A stretch of 64,000 nucleotides of DNA from Bdellovibrionia bacterium (GTDB lineage Bacteria > Bdellovibrionota > Bdellovibrionia > Bdellovibrionales > JAGQZY01). A model generated the notes under the pieces. It saw only the letters and a list, made by a program, of their open reading frames with translations. It searched no databases and was not told the DNA's origin. The position numbers were made by a program, and so were the translations under genes. Within the stretch, counting starts at the first letter, position 1; the number at the start of each line of letters is the position of its first letter. Positions 9,741 to 20,254 of the stretch are shown here, piece by piece. The stretch lies in assembly GCA_030427805.1 (NCBI GenBank), contig JAUICP010000004.1, positions 124,001 through 188,000 of the forward strand. Reading direction: 5' to 3'.

Positions 9741-12700
9741 ATGGAGAAATTAATTATAAGGATTCTACCCCTATTGATTGCATGTTTAAGCTTTAGCCAC
9801 GCCCAAGCTTTGGATACCCCGGCCCTCGAGCTCGATTTACTGATTAAAACCGTCGAAAGAGTGCGCTTCAATGCATCTGCCAATGAAGCTCGATCGACTT
9901 TTCTTAAAAACTGTTTCTTAGAAACCCCCGAAGACCTCAACCTTTCAGTTGAAGAATTAGAAACCTTCAAAGAAAGCTGCGAACCGGAAAAAGAGTTGGT
10001 TCGGCATAAGCTCGCCGATCTCTTGCCAAAAATGAAGGTAGCGCTCGCTCTTAGTAGCTTTCGAATGCAGCCCGAAACCCCGGCCTTTGCTTTCGACGAA
10101 AGGTATTCTTGGGTCTACAAAATTAAACCGCATCCGTCCCATCCCCATCACAATATAGCGACCCGTAGTTTTGAGTGGGTTACTTCATTTTTCACCGGTG
10201 ATTTACAGATGGCTCCCCTCGAGAGACTTGCCGAAGTCGGCTGCCAAATTCAAGAAGGTGACCGCTGCTATTCTGAACTCGATTACGCAAAAAAACTTTA
10301 TCGCGCGGACAATCAAGCACTCGAATCCCATTTTAGAGAGGAGCGCTCCGAGTTCGTGACCCAAATCGAGGAGCGAATCGAACAACTCAATCAAGGCTTT
10401 TTTGAAGGCGTTGAAAACCCTTCTGATTACGAACTGACGTACTACAAAAATTATTACGAAAAGCAGTATGAAAACGCCCTTCATAGTTTTGCTCTCTACA
10501 AACGATATGATCTACAGAAACAGTACAAAGACCGTTACATGCAGCTTGTGAGTCAAGCGCCCTTTTTGCTTTTTGTTAACAACGTAAACCCGAGTGACGA
10601 AACCCTTGCCAAGGCATTTAAACAAATTGCCAATAACGCGAGAGAGAACTTCGAAAAGATTACCGAAGATTTTAGAGATATTCTGACTCGTCACCAAGAA
10701 AAGCTCGAAAAGGGCGATAGCAGGAGTGCCAATGAATGGGCGGTAAAAAAGCTTCTACACTACATCGCCTTTAAGCCGCCTTTGATGCAAGTCCTTGCCG
10801 AAGAAACAGAACTCCAAGAAACGGCAGAACGTTTAGATTCAAGGTTCCGACGCCAGGAAATGTACAAAGCGGCCATCGAGGCTGGCGGTCTTATCACTCT
10901 TCATGTGGCGTCCTTTATTCTCAGTGGCGGCACAAGTCTCGTCCTCAACCTCTTTTTAGGGGCTGTCGATATTGGCTACCTTGCTTACACGAGCACTGGT
11001 TATTTAGAGGCACGATCCTACCTAGCGTCCACTCCTCTCGGAAGTGATGCCATAGCCGATATCAATCAACTCGATACCGAGAGTAAAAGCCTTCTTCTCA
11101 TGTCGATTTTAACTCCGATCGGAGTTGTCGGCTCCGCAAGAGCCGTGGTCCAAGGACTCAAACCAGAGACCCGTGTCGCTATTCGCAGTCGCTGGCAATC
11201 CCTGGTCGACTCGAGGTCGAGAACTCCCGTAAAAAGACCGGGAACCAATGATGTTGTTGGACAAATAGAAACGAAATTCCGAAGTCGCATCCACGATATT
11301 CAGACTGGCAGCAGAGATGCCGTGCAAACCTTTTTACGCTCTCACGATGAAACCACCTACAAAGAGATGGCCCAAGAAATTATCGAAGAAATGGAAAAGG
11401 TTCAAAAGCCATTCCGCTGGGGAGTTCACGACGAAGCATGGGGAAGTCAAGTTTCTACAAGACAACTCCTGCGGCGAAACCTAGGACGATTTGGCAATCA
11501 AATTCCTGAGTTCCCAGCCAAATATCTTCTCGACAACACAATTGTTATTGCCGAAGAACTTTCATCGGGCGCTCGAGGTTTTCTTATTGCCGAAAGGCGT
11601 GCCCAAGCGGACGCCCTCATTGAAAGCTTCTTTAAAAAACAAGGAACTTCAGTGCCCGAAAATCTCACAGGTGCCCAGATACAAGAGATATCAGTCTATG
11701 CGCGTAGCCTCGATGATCTTCCGGTGGAGGAACTTCCCGAAGCGATGAGAAGGGCCATGGATCAATACCGAGCAGCACCGGCTAAAATTGCCCCCCTCGA
11801 CGGTGGAATGGCGAGCTTTGAACACTTACTTCGTGCGCGAATTTCAAGAAAGTACTATCAGCAAGTAAAGACGTGGATTGAAAGAAACGGGAACGAGCTT
11901 CAAGCGCGGTACCTCAATGGACACACTTTTCAAGACTCTGATCAAATGATTGAGGAACTCGCAAAAAGAATTGAGGATGGATCCATTCGCCTCGATAATG
12001 ATTTCTTTCCGGACTTTATCCGTGCCGACGAGGACTTCTTTCTCGACACCGTGGATATCTATTTTGATAATCTGGCCAAACATCAGGTCAAAACTCAGTT
12101 TGACGACTGGATGACCTTTATGCACGACTTCCCGCAAGAATTGCACAAGCGTCTCTCACAATATGTCGTTCATCGTCTTCGTCATGCCCGACTCATCGAA
12201 GAGGAAGCAAAAATGATTTCCGAGGCCGGGGCTCGCCGCATTCAAGTTCCTTCTAAAAATATCGATTCGGGCGAAGGCTTAGTTGAAATCCAAATTCGAA
12301 ATAGAGATCACCTGACCCGACTCATAAAAGATGAAGAAATGGCCCTTGATAGTATTGTCGGCACACCCAATTCAGGAGGAATTGCAAGTTTCCTAGCCGA
12401 AGCCCATCGCATTCGCACGCGACTGGAAATTGTCGCCCGCTATACTTTTGATGGTAATCAACCGGGCCTGGCTCGCTCGATATTTCAGAGAGTGCAAAAT
12501 GCTAATTTACCAAAAGCGGGACTCAACATTGTCGAACGCGAAGAACTCAAACAATCGGTACTCATTGTTATTCAAGGAGCCGAAAAAAGTGCTGATAAAT
12601 TTCATGGAGCGGCCCAAGGGGCGGTGATCCTCATGCCGACTCGAAGTGTGGCCAGAGCCCTTTCTCTGAATGAGAGCCAACTATCGCGCTCTGTGAGTTT

Positions 12701-13097
12701 TATGCGCTGGGGAGTGGGATCTGGCGGTGGTGGCGCCATAGTCGGCCTGCCAATGATGTTTGTCGGCCTGATCGGAACCCATGAGCACGCGGAATTGAAA
12801 ACCGAATTAGAGGAAACCATGCTCACTGGCACCGAAGAGGAATTTGAACAAAGCTTTGTACAGTACTGCCTGCACTTTGTTGACGCTTGCTCCCAGGCTC
12901 GCACAGCCCTAAGAGCTCCCCTGCTCAGTCAGATGGAAAAGACTGAGATCATTAACTCAATGTGGGGAGAGGATGTCATTGAGCTCGCAGAACAGTGGCG
13001 CGCAAAAAGAGCTTCCTATCAGCTCGAACAAGATGTCAGCCATGTTCTCGAAACCGAGCTGCTTGAGCGTCTACGAAATCAAAACGAATCCCAATAG
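9741..13097 (+). CDS. Very large exported protein of unknown function
   Basis: About 1118 aa from internal Met MEKLIIRILPLLIACLSFSHAQA (signal peptide); two internal hydrophobic segments. Confidence 0.8.
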   Translation: MEKLIIRILPLLIACLSFSHAQALDTPALELDLLIKTVERVRFNASANEARSTFLKNCFLETPEDLNLSVEELETFKESCEPEKELVRHKLADLLPKMKVALALSSFRMQPETPAFAFDERYSWVYKIKPHPSHPHHNIATRSFEWVTSFFTGDLQMAPLERLAEVGCQIQEGDRCYSELDYAKKLYRADNQALESHFREERSEFVTQIEERIEQLNQGFFEGVENPSDYELTYYKNYYEKQYENALHSFALYKRYDLQKQYKDRYMQLVSQAPFLLFVNNVNPSDETLAKAFKQIANNARENFEKITEDFRDILTRHQEKLEKGDSRSANEWAVKKLLHYIAFKPPLMQVLAEETELQETAERLDSRFRRQEMYKAAIEAGGLITLHVASFILSGGTSLVLNLFLGAVDIGYLAYTSTGYLEARSYLASTPLGSDAIADINQLDTESKSLLLMSILTPIGVVGSARAVVQGLKPETRVAIRSRWQSLVDSRSRTPVKRPGTNDVVGQIETKFRSRIHDIQTGSRDAVQTFLRSHDETTYKEMAQEIIEEMEKVQKPFRWGVHDEAWGSQVSTRQLLRRNLGRFGNQIPEFPAKYLLDNTIVIAEELSSGARGFLIAERRAQADALIESFFKKQGTSVPENLTGAQIQEISVYARSLDDLPVEELPEAMRRAMDQYRAAPAKIAPLDGGMASFEHLLRARISRKYYQQVKTWIERNGNELQARYLNGHTFQDSDQMIEELAKRIEDGSIRLDNDFFPDFIRADEDFFLDTVDIYFDNLAKHQVKTQFDDWMTFMHDFPQELHKRLSQYVVHRLRHARLIEEEAKMISEAGARRIQVPSKNIDSGEGLVEIQIRNRDHLTRLIKDEEMALDSIVGTPNSGGIASFLAEAHRIRTRLEIVARYTFDGNQPGLARSIFQRVQNANLPKAGLNIVEREELKQSVLIVIQGAEKSADKFHGAAQGAVILMPTRSVARALSLNESQLSRSVSFMRWGVGSGGGGAIVGLPMMFVGLIGTHEHAELKTELEETMLTGTEEEFEQSFVQYCLHFVDACSQARTALRAPLLSQMEKTEIINSMWGEDVIELAEQWRAKRASYQLEQDVSHVLETELLERLRNQNESQ

Positions 13098-13150
13098 GAA
13101 GAATCTTGCCTGACCAGGGAGCATAAGCTACCTTGGGCTCTGGAGATTTA

Positions 13151-13762
13151 GTGACAACACAAGACCTTTCTGGTGACAAAGAAGTTCAATTATTTGTGCG
13201 AAAAACTCTGTTGAGAGCGCTACTCGGCATCGGTATCTTGCTCGTGCTCGGCGCTATCCTCTTTTTCTATTTCGACGACGAGATTAAAACCTTTACCCAT
13301 TGGACGGTCAATCGCTTTGGCTTCGCCGGTATGGCCCTCATCGTATTCGTTGCCGACTCACTTATTACACCATTTCCCCCTGACATAATTTTGGTGATCA
13401 TTGCTAAATCAGAACTCGCAAATAATTGGCTCGTCTATGTTGGAATCCTGGGAAGTTTATCCGTAGTTGGTGGCAATCTGGGAGCCTTCCTCGGGAGAAA
13501 ACTGGGAAACACTCGATGGGCTAAAGGACTAGTCACACTCTTGAGCCGTGGCGATGAAAAAATGATTAGTCGACTTGGGTTTTGGGCCGTAGTTCTGGGA
13601 GCGGCAACACCACTTCCCTTTTCTATTACTACATGGACTGCGGGTTTTATTGGCATGAAAAAACGCTTGGTGTTTTTTGCTTGTTTAGTTCGCATCCCAC
13701 GCTATTACATTTACTACGTTCTCATTGCCTATTCGGATTACCTCGGCCAATTGCTAGGTTGA
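13151..13762 (+). CDS. VTT/DedA-like (YqaA-type) membrane protein
   Basis: LITPFPPDIILVIIA...GGNLGAFLGRKLG...GAATPLPFSITTWTAGF; GTG start preceded by GGAG. Confidence 0.75.
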   Translation: MTTQDLSGDKEVQLFVRKTLLRALLGIGILLVLGAILFFYFDDEIKTFTHWTVNRFGFAGMALIVFVADSLITPFPPDIILVIIAKSELANNWLVYVGILGSLSVVGGNLGAFLGRKLGNTRWAKGLVTLLSRGDEKMISRLGFWAVVLGAATPLPFSITTWTAGFIGMKKRLVFFACLVRIPRYYIYYVLIAYSDYLGQLLG

Positions 13763-13871
13763 TTCCCCTGGGACTGGCCTTAAGGTTGAGCCCTCTCCTC
13801 AGTCTTGGCTTTTTTAAAACGACTCGTTTACTATATTAAGTAGCTTAAATTATTTTATTTTTTAGGAATAT

Positions 13872-14936
13872 ATGAGCGACTTACGCATCATCAGTGAACA
13901 CTTTCAAAGACTTGCTTCTTACCTGCAGAGCCCTTCGATCTTTGCTGTAATGATTCATCGCTATGACTCCATTGGTGTTATCGATTCTGGCCGCCTCTCT
14001 TTAGTTGATGTCTCCTACCCTTCGGCCGAAGATTTACGAAGAGAAATTCACGCATTCTTGAAAAATATTAGAATTCAAGTCAATGAAAACGCACCTGTCA
14101 TAGAAATTCCGTTTTCTGATGGAACCTATCTCGTCATAACTGATGAACCAGTCACACAAGGGCCTACTGTTACGATCGAAATGCCGCAAAAGTATCCGAA
14201 AGTAACAATTGATCACTTTCTAAAGTGGAAATCCCTCAGCAGAAAAATGGGTGAGTTTCTTAAAGCTTCAATTTCTCGGGGAATCAATACCATAGTTTCT
14301 TCAAATGATGAGGTAACAAGACAGGTTTTTCTGAATTCGCTGACTCGATTTACAACACGTTCTGAAAGAATCGTTGTCATTGATCACAATAGAGAAATAT
14401 TCACACAAAACCGACATGTCGCTTACTTTCGCTCCCACCTTAATTTTCATGGTGAAGGCATGACAATTTCATCGGACGAGCTCATAGACATGGCTCAGAG
14501 ACGAGGCTGTGACCGTTTGATACTCGACTCTATCAATGAGAAAAACTGTTTTGCTTTTTTAAAAGCTCTTTCTAGTGGCACACGAGGAATGAGTACCATT
14601 AACGCAGAGTCGACGACCGATGCCCTTCATAAATTATTAGATTCGGGTCTGTACTCTTCAAAGCGCACAGAGAGAGAACTCATAGAAAATCTAATTAGCA
14701 AAAACCTCCACGTTATTATTCAGATCAACCGCCAGGCAGATAATCAAAGGCGAGTAGAAAGAATCGATGAAATCGTTGGTGGCGGTGAATCAGAACTTCG
14801 CCTTGAGAGTATTTATGAAGCCAATGTCAAAGAGGACGGCGAAACCGATTATGTCCCAACGACCTACGTGCCCCAATTCTTAGAGTACCTCGCCAAAAAA
14901 GGTACGAGCATCGAAAAGAAATTATTTGAAAGCTAA
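13872..14936 (+). CDS. CpaF/VirB11-like secretion ATPase homologue, predicted inactive
   Basis: ERIVVIDHNREIF...HVAYFRSHLNFHGEGMTISSDELIDMAQRRGCDRLILDSIN...ALSSGTRGMSTINAEST aligns to CpaF motifs; Walker A position reads VSSNDEVTRQV. Confidence 0.65.
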   Translation: MSDLRIISEHFQRLASYLQSPSIFAVMIHRYDSIGVIDSGRLSLVDVSYPSAEDLRREIHAFLKNIRIQVNENAPVIEIPFSDGTYLVITDEPVTQGPTVTIEMPQKYPKVTIDHFLKWKSLSRKMGEFLKASISRGINTIVSSNDEVTRQVFLNSLTRFTTRSERIVVIDHNREIFTQNRHVAYFRSHLNFHGEGMTISSDELIDMAQRRGCDRLILDSINEKNCFAFLKALSSGTRGMSTINAESTTDALHKLLDSGLYSSKRTERELIENLISKNLHVIIQINRQADNQRRVERIDEIVGGGESELRLESIYEANVKEDGETDYVPTTYVPQFLEYLAKKGTSIEKKLFES

Positions 14937-16832
14937 GCGACTTCTTTCTTCAAATTTTTTGTAAATACTCGCCATAGATTGTTTGAATTCGATGAGTTGC
15001 TGTGAGTTAAGATCTTCGAGTCCGAAAACTTGGTCACTGTAGCGATCCGTAATTTTCTGCAGATCACCTTTGATCTCCGGCCGTTTTTCTCCGGCACTCT
15101 TAACAAAAAGACTCGGCGGCAAATAGGAAGGCTTTGAAAGCCTAATATATTCCAAAAGTTCTAGGCAAAGGCGATAGGCCTCTTCTGTCTCATTAGAGGA
15201 ACCTTTATATTTATTCTGAAACTCATAGTATCTTTGACTCAACTCTTTGACCTGAGTCACTTTACTCGGCTTCTTTTCTTTAGATTGAGTCAATGTTCCT
15301 CGAATCTTACGAACCGAAACAAATTTTAAAAGCAGCACGAGACAAACTAAAAGCAAAAGAAAAGCCCATGTTTTTGCAAAAAAGTCAGAAAGAGCCTCCA
15401 TAAATGATTCCGACTCCAAACTCTCTTTTGATTGTGCAACTTTATATTCCTTAGGCAACTTCTCTTCTACGGTTCTATCGATAAATCGCTCAATTTCAGA
15501 AGTCACTTCTTGCCGAGGTTTTACCAGAGACTCGGATCCGAAGGCCTTAGTTTGCACGGCTTTTTCTTTGATTTTAGGCAATTCTTTTCGCAATTGCCGG
15601 CGAAGAAATTGATCTTCATAGCTTTTATCGAAATTCATTTGCTTAAGAGTAGCACGAGTCACTTCGGCAATGTTTCTTTCTTGATGATTCAAACCACCAG
15701 AATTTTGAATCTGGTCGAAATTACTTGGACTGGTTTGCGTGACTTTATAAAACAAATCGCGATTGGATTGGATTTCTTGTTTAATATTTCCAGAGCGCAA
15801 TAAGTTGCGAAAATCTCGTTCTTTAAATAAATTCTTTAATCTCTCGACATCATTCCCACTTAGCTGAGAACCCTGCCTCAATTCTTTTGCCAGAAGGTCC
15901 CTTTGTGACTCAACTTCCTGCGGGACAGCTCCTCCTTTCACAAAGCTTTGCAACTTCGCTTCAAAGTCTTTTACTTCGCGAGGAACCCCTGAGTTTTTAA
16001 TCTTATCAATCTTATCTTGAACTTTTTCATCTATAATTTTCTCTAAATTGAGACCCGGTAATTTCGAAACACCTCCAACCAGGGGCTTGACTCTCTGCCA
16101 GTTCTTTTCAACTATTTGTGTAAGCCCCATATTCTTAAAAAAACTTTCATCATCCCTTAGGTCGGGAATAAAGTACTGGAAGCCTTTGAATACGAGTAAA
16201 AATAAAACGGTATAAATTATAGCATTGAGATAATGATCGTAGGCTGGCGCTTTGAGCTTGGTTGGAATGGATTCCCTCGACCATGATTGGATCCGCATAA
16301 ACACAAAAAAGGTAATGAATATTGCGACGACAATACTCTGTGTTGGCGACATTTCTACCCTGTAGTTATATAGAAAAAAGTACAGGCCACTCATCAATAA
16401 GCCCGCCCGCAACTGCATGGGCGAATAGGCGTAATAACTGGTCGCTAAACTAAAAAGCAAAAGAAGATCATACTGACTGTATTGAAGTTCTGGCTTAAAA
16501 ATGAATAGGGCTCCGGCTCCTAAGCTCAGGACTCCACCCATAACTCTCTGTAAAACTAGATATTGCCCCTTATGGGACGGAGCTTTAACAAGACCTCTTG
16601 CCTTAATCTGAGCGCCTTGAAAATTAACAAAACGAGATTCTCCCAACTCGTCGTCGCTGAGGCCTTCGATCGTCAATGATCGCTTGCCGTAGAAAAAATG
16701 ACGGACCACAAAGGCGATATTGAATAACAAAAAGAGAACAAAAAATCGATCTTTGTGAAATCCTCCCTGATGGGCTCCAAGAAAAGCCGGGTAAAAGGAG
16801 ATAAGTACCATTCTCAGATCGATTAAACTCAC
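14922..16832 (-). CDS. TgpA-like (DUF3488/DUF4129-type) membrane protein without recognisable transglutaminase core
   Basis: N-terminal multi-TM block, charged coiled middle, one TM, helical C-terminus; 4-bp overlap with the DUF58 gene. Confidence 0.5.
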   Translation of the reverse strand: MSLIDLRMVLISFYPAFLGAHQGGFHKDRFFVLFLLFNIAFVVRHFFYGKRSLTIEGLSDDELGESRFVNFQGAQIKARGLVKAPSHKGQYLVLQRVMGGVLSLGAGALFIFKPELQYSQYDLLLLFSLATSYYAYSPMQLRAGLLMSGLYFFLYNYRVEMSPTQSIVVAIFITFFVFMRIQSWSRESIPTKLKAPAYDHYLNAIIYTVLFLLVFKGFQYFIPDLRDDESFFKNMGLTQIVEKNWQRVKPLVGGVSKLPGLNLEKIIDEKVQDKIDKIKNSGVPREVKDFEAKLQSFVKGGAVPQEVESQRDLLAKELRQGSQLSGNDVERLKNLFKERDFRNLLRSGNIKQEIQSNRDLFYKVTQTSPSNFDQIQNSGGLNHQERNIAEVTRATLKQMNFDKSYEDQFLRRQLRKELPKIKEKAVQTKAFGSESLVKPRQEVTSEIERFIDRTVEEKLPKEYKVAQSKESLESESFMEALSDFFAKTWAFLLLLVCLVLLLKFVSVRKIRGTLTQSKEKKPSKVTQVKELSQRYYEFQNKYKGSSNETEEAYRLCLELLEYIRLSKPSYLPPSLFVKSAGEKRPEIKGDLQKITDRYSDQVFGLEDLNSQQLIEFKQSMASIYKKFEERSRLAFK

Positions 16833-18199
16833 CGACTCATCTCCGTCTCAGTTAAAATTTTCTTCTGCAAATCATCTCCACCGTCAGGCTGACAAAAATA
16901 AACCTGCTGAGAGTGCCGATTAAACCATGTCTGGAGTTCAGCCATTCGCCCTTGAGCCGTAAGATCCAGTTCTTTCTTCTGTTGAGCCGTTAATCCAAAG
17001 ACTCTTCGATCGACGATAGAGCTCACATCAACAAAAACCCCAATCAACTTAACCTGACGAGCCAGGAGGACTTCAAATTTCTTAATCAGTTGATCCACCG
17101 GCAAGAGGTAAAAGGCTGATAAATACAAAACGTATTCGCCGGGCTTAACAAATCGGATGTATTTATCAAAAAGGCTCTCTTGATCCAGACTGTGCTGCAA
17201 GTGTCGCATTGATCGGATCAGACTTTCCGTTGTAAAATAACTGTGATCACGGAAGAGCACCTGATTTTGCGAAAAGAGCTGAAGAGAGGCATTTTGACTC
17301 GCTAGTTGCTTAGCCAAAAGAATTCCAATTTTTTTAACCTCATCGACGGAATCCCTTTTAAGATTTTCGAGGTGATACTTACTATTCATTTCTACAAAAA
17401 TAGAAATATCGGAACTGGACAACTTTTCGTATTCTTTAACGACTAGGGCTCCACGCCGGGCCGATAGCTTCCAAGAAATCCATTTCTTAGGGTCTCCACT
17501 GCGGTAATCTCGAGCCCCACTAAAGCAAGGCGAGTCCCCAAAGATCTGAACATCTAAATTTCCAAATCGCGTAATTTCTTCGATTCCAGTCAACCCCACT
17601 TGAGCTAAACTTCGCGTTTTGGGATGAATATCAATGGTGTCTTTATCGAGAAACTCTACGTTAAAACCAAAAAAGCCAAAGGGATCTTGAACCGTGGCCC
17701 TAAGTCCGCTGAAATTTTGTAAGCCAATTCCACGGTCTACTTTAAAACTATGGGAGTACCTCACCCACTGCTTAGCGCCCAAACCGGATTCAATCCTCAT
17801 ATAGTGATTTCTTTTAATACTACCAGAAAAACCATCCTTAAAGATCAAAGGGCCTACAGATTGGTTACTACCATTCTTAATTCGATAAATAATTTTTACC
17901 TCAGAGTCTTCTAAGGCTTTCGCCGGCACTTCCCGAGTGATTTCAATCGCGGCAGCTGCAGATTTTGTACGGTTATAAAAAAGAAGTAGAAAAAAAATAA
18001 TTGTCAAAAAAGCGGCAAGAAATGCCAGCTCAAAAAAAGACAGGACCAGGCAAACAAGGGCTATAAGAATACTCAAATAAAAGGGGTGAAGGGCCGAGAG
18101 TAAACTCAAGAGAGGTCCGACACGACCGAGTTTACCCTGCCGGTAGCTCGATATCTTAACGATCTCTCGAGGACTTAGATAACTCAGGTGTTTGGTCAT
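16829..18199 (-). CDS. DUF58 domain-containing protein
   Basis: GARDYRSGDPKKWISWKLSARRGALVVKEYE motif; overlaps MoxR gene by 4 bp. Confidence 0.9.
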   Translation of the reverse strand: MTKHLSYLSPREIVKISSYRQGKLGRVGPLLSLLSALHPFYLSILIALVCLVLSFFELAFLAAFLTIIFFLLLFYNRTKSAAAAIEITREVPAKALEDSEVKIIYRIKNGSNQSVGPLIFKDGFSGSIKRNHYMRIESGLGAKQWVRYSHSFKVDRGIGLQNFSGLRATVQDPFGFFGFNVEFLDKDTIDIHPKTRSLAQVGLTGIEEITRFGNLDVQIFGDSPCFSGARDYRSGDPKKWISWKLSARRGALVVKEYEKLSSSDISIFVEMNSKYHLENLKRDSVDEVKKIGILLAKQLASQNASLQLFSQNQVLFRDHSYFTTESLIRSMRHLQHSLDQESLFDKYIRFVKPGEYVLYLSAFYLLPVDQLIKKFEVLLARQVKLIGVFVDVSSIVDRRVFGLTAQQKKELDLTAQGRMAELQTWFNRHSQQVYFCQPDGGDDLQKKILTETEMSR

Positions 18200-19137
18200 G
18201 ATGCTCCTGGGCTTGGAACAGCATGCACGATCTTTTTAATGATCTCCTCACTACTCCGACCAACCACTTTAATTTCTGGCTTGATAATAATTCTATGGGC
18301 GAGTACCGGAATCGCCAATCTGTAGATATGGGCCGGTTTGACATAATTCGCACCATTGAGCCAAGCAAAAGCTTGCGCGGCTTTAACCAATCCTAGAAAT
18401 CCCCTGGTACTCGCTCCCAAAATAAGTTCATCAGATTTTCGCGTCTCGGCTATTATTTGATGGCAATATTCTAGAATTGGCTCACTGACCTTGACGTCTT
18501 GAACTTGCTCGCGGTAGCTCTGCAGTGCCTTAAGATCGAGAACCTTTTTAACAGCTTCAAGAGGCTGGGCATTCAATTGCCCCATAACCGCCGCCTTTTC
18601 ATCTTTAGCTTCAGCGTAACCGAGCTTCATACGCATCAAAAATCGATCGAGCTGGGCTTCTGGCAATTGGAACGTTCCGACCTGTTCTACGGGGTTTTGC
18701 GTTGCAATTACAAAAAAGGCGGGATTGAGCTGACGAGTCTTGCCATCGATACTGATCTGCCCCTCGGCCATGGCTTCTAGAAGTGCTGACTGGGTTCTGG
18801 GTGTGGCGCGATTTAACTCATCGGCTAAGAGCAAGGTTGTAAACAGAGATCCCGGAATAAACTCGAATTGCCGGGTTTCTTGGTTGAAAATTGAGCTCCC
18901 CAAAATATCACTGGGCAATAAATCGGGCGTAAATTGAACCCTTTTGAAGTCGGCCTCCACACTTCGAGCGAGACTCCGAGCCAGCATGGTCTTCCCCGTC
19001 CCCGGAATATCCTCAATAAGAAGATGTCCGCCGGCCAACCAGCAACAAAGGGCCAATTGACTCTGGTCTTCTTTACCTCGAATGACGGAGTTAACTTGCT
19101 GAAGCACTGCTTGAATTTGCGGCTGATTATCTGACAT
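18196..19137 (-). CDS. MoxR-family AAA+ ATPase
   Basis: GHLLIEDIPGTGKTMLAR, LLLADELNRATPRTQSALLEAMAEGQ, FFVIATQNPVEQVGTFQLPEAQLDRF. Confidence 0.95.
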   Translation of the reverse strand: MSDNQPQIQAVLQQVNSVIRGKEDQSQLALCCWLAGGHLLIEDIPGTGKTMLARSLARSVEADFKRVQFTPDLLPSDILGSSIFNQETRQFEFIPGSLFTTLLLADELNRATPRTQSALLEAMAEGQISIDGKTRQLNPAFFVIATQNPVEQVGTFQLPEAQLDRFLMRMKLGYAEAKDEKAAVMGQLNAQPLEAVKKVLDLKALQSYREQVQDVKVSEPILEYCHQIIAETRKSDELILGASTRGFLGLVKAAQAFAWLNGANYVKPAHIYRLAIPVLAHRIIIKPEIKVVGRSSEEIIKKIVHAVPSPGAS

Positions 19138-19294
19138 GAGCTCTGCCCTTTTGCGAAAGATCCAACATTAAGTCTATCGAAGAGACATCAAAAAGAAAGG
19201 CGTCAGTGCTGAGAATAGAGTTAATTTGCGCAGCGCTTAATTAGGTTGACCCCTTTCAATGCTACTCATTTAATAGTTTTAAAGGAAAAACCCC

Positions 19295-20254
19295 ATGGTA
19301 CCCATTTGGAATATTGATTGTTTTTATCTCAGTTTTGATGAGCCCCTAAAGGAAGAATACTGGAAGAAAATTAAAAGAAAAGTCCCGTGGGCAAAGCGAG
19401 TCGATGGTGTTGTCGGATTTGATTCGGCTCACAAAGAATGCGCAAAAAATTCGAGCACGGAACGCTTTATCGTCATAGATGGCGACAACCTTCTCGAACC
19501 TCAGTTTTTTGAACAGAAGTTAGAACTAGAGAACTTACAAAGTAATGTGGTTCTTTCTTGGTGTAGTCGCAATGATCTCAATGGCCTCGTTTACGGCAAT
19601 GGTGGAGTTAAGTGCTGGACCCGAGAAACGGTCATGAAGATGAAGACCCATGAGAATGCAGAAGAAGAAGAGGCCTCGGTCGACTTTTGCTTTCAACTGA
19701 ATTATCTGCAAATGCCGGAACAACTTTCTTCAACATTTGTTACGGCGAGCCCCTTTCAAGCATTCCGCGCCGGCTTTCGTGAGGGCGTAAAGATGGTTCT
19801 CGAAAAAGGGCAACGAATCTCCATGGAGCAAGTCCACCTGAGTCTCCATGGAATTACGGATATGATTTCAAAATCTAATTTAGACCGACTTCGCATTTGG
19901 TGCTCTGTTGGTTCTGATATTGAAAATGGGATTTGGGCGATTTACGGGGCCCGACTGGGACTCTTCAAAACCCTCTTTACCGAGTGGGACTATCAACAGG
20001 TCCGAGATTACGACTGGTTTAAGGATTTTTGGGAGATTGAAGTAAAACCACAATTCGAGGGTGGCGAAGAATATTGCTCCATTCTCGACTACCATTGGCA
20101 GTACGACAAGGTTCTTATCAAAATCCACGAACTGCAGGAAATTATAAACGATGCCCTCAACCTCCATATCGCCTATCTCGATGAAAGCTCATCGCGTTTT
20201 TTCAAGTCGGCCTATATCAATCCTCCTCGCAAGGGAAGGATGTACGATCAATGA
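19295..20254 (+). CDS. Glycosyltransferase-like 'DGDN' protein, copy 1
   Basis: CFYLSFDEPLKEEYW...RFIVIDGDNLLEPQFF...NDLNGLVYGNGGVKCWTRE; paralogous to the next ORF. Confidence 0.6.
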   Translation: MVPIWNIDCFYLSFDEPLKEEYWKKIKRKVPWAKRVDGVVGFDSAHKECAKNSSTERFIVIDGDNLLEPQFFEQKLELENLQSNVVLSWCSRNDLNGLVYGNGGVKCWTRETVMKMKTHENAEEEEASVDFCFQLNYLQMPEQLSSTFVTASPFQAFRAGFREGVKMVLEKGQRISMEQVHLSLHGITDMISKSNLDRLRIWCSVGSDIENGIWAIYGARLGLFKTLFTEWDYQQVRDYDWFKDFWEIEVKPQFEGGEEYCSILDYHWQYDKVLIKIHELQEIINDALNLHIAYLDESSSRFFKSAYINPPRKGRMYDQ

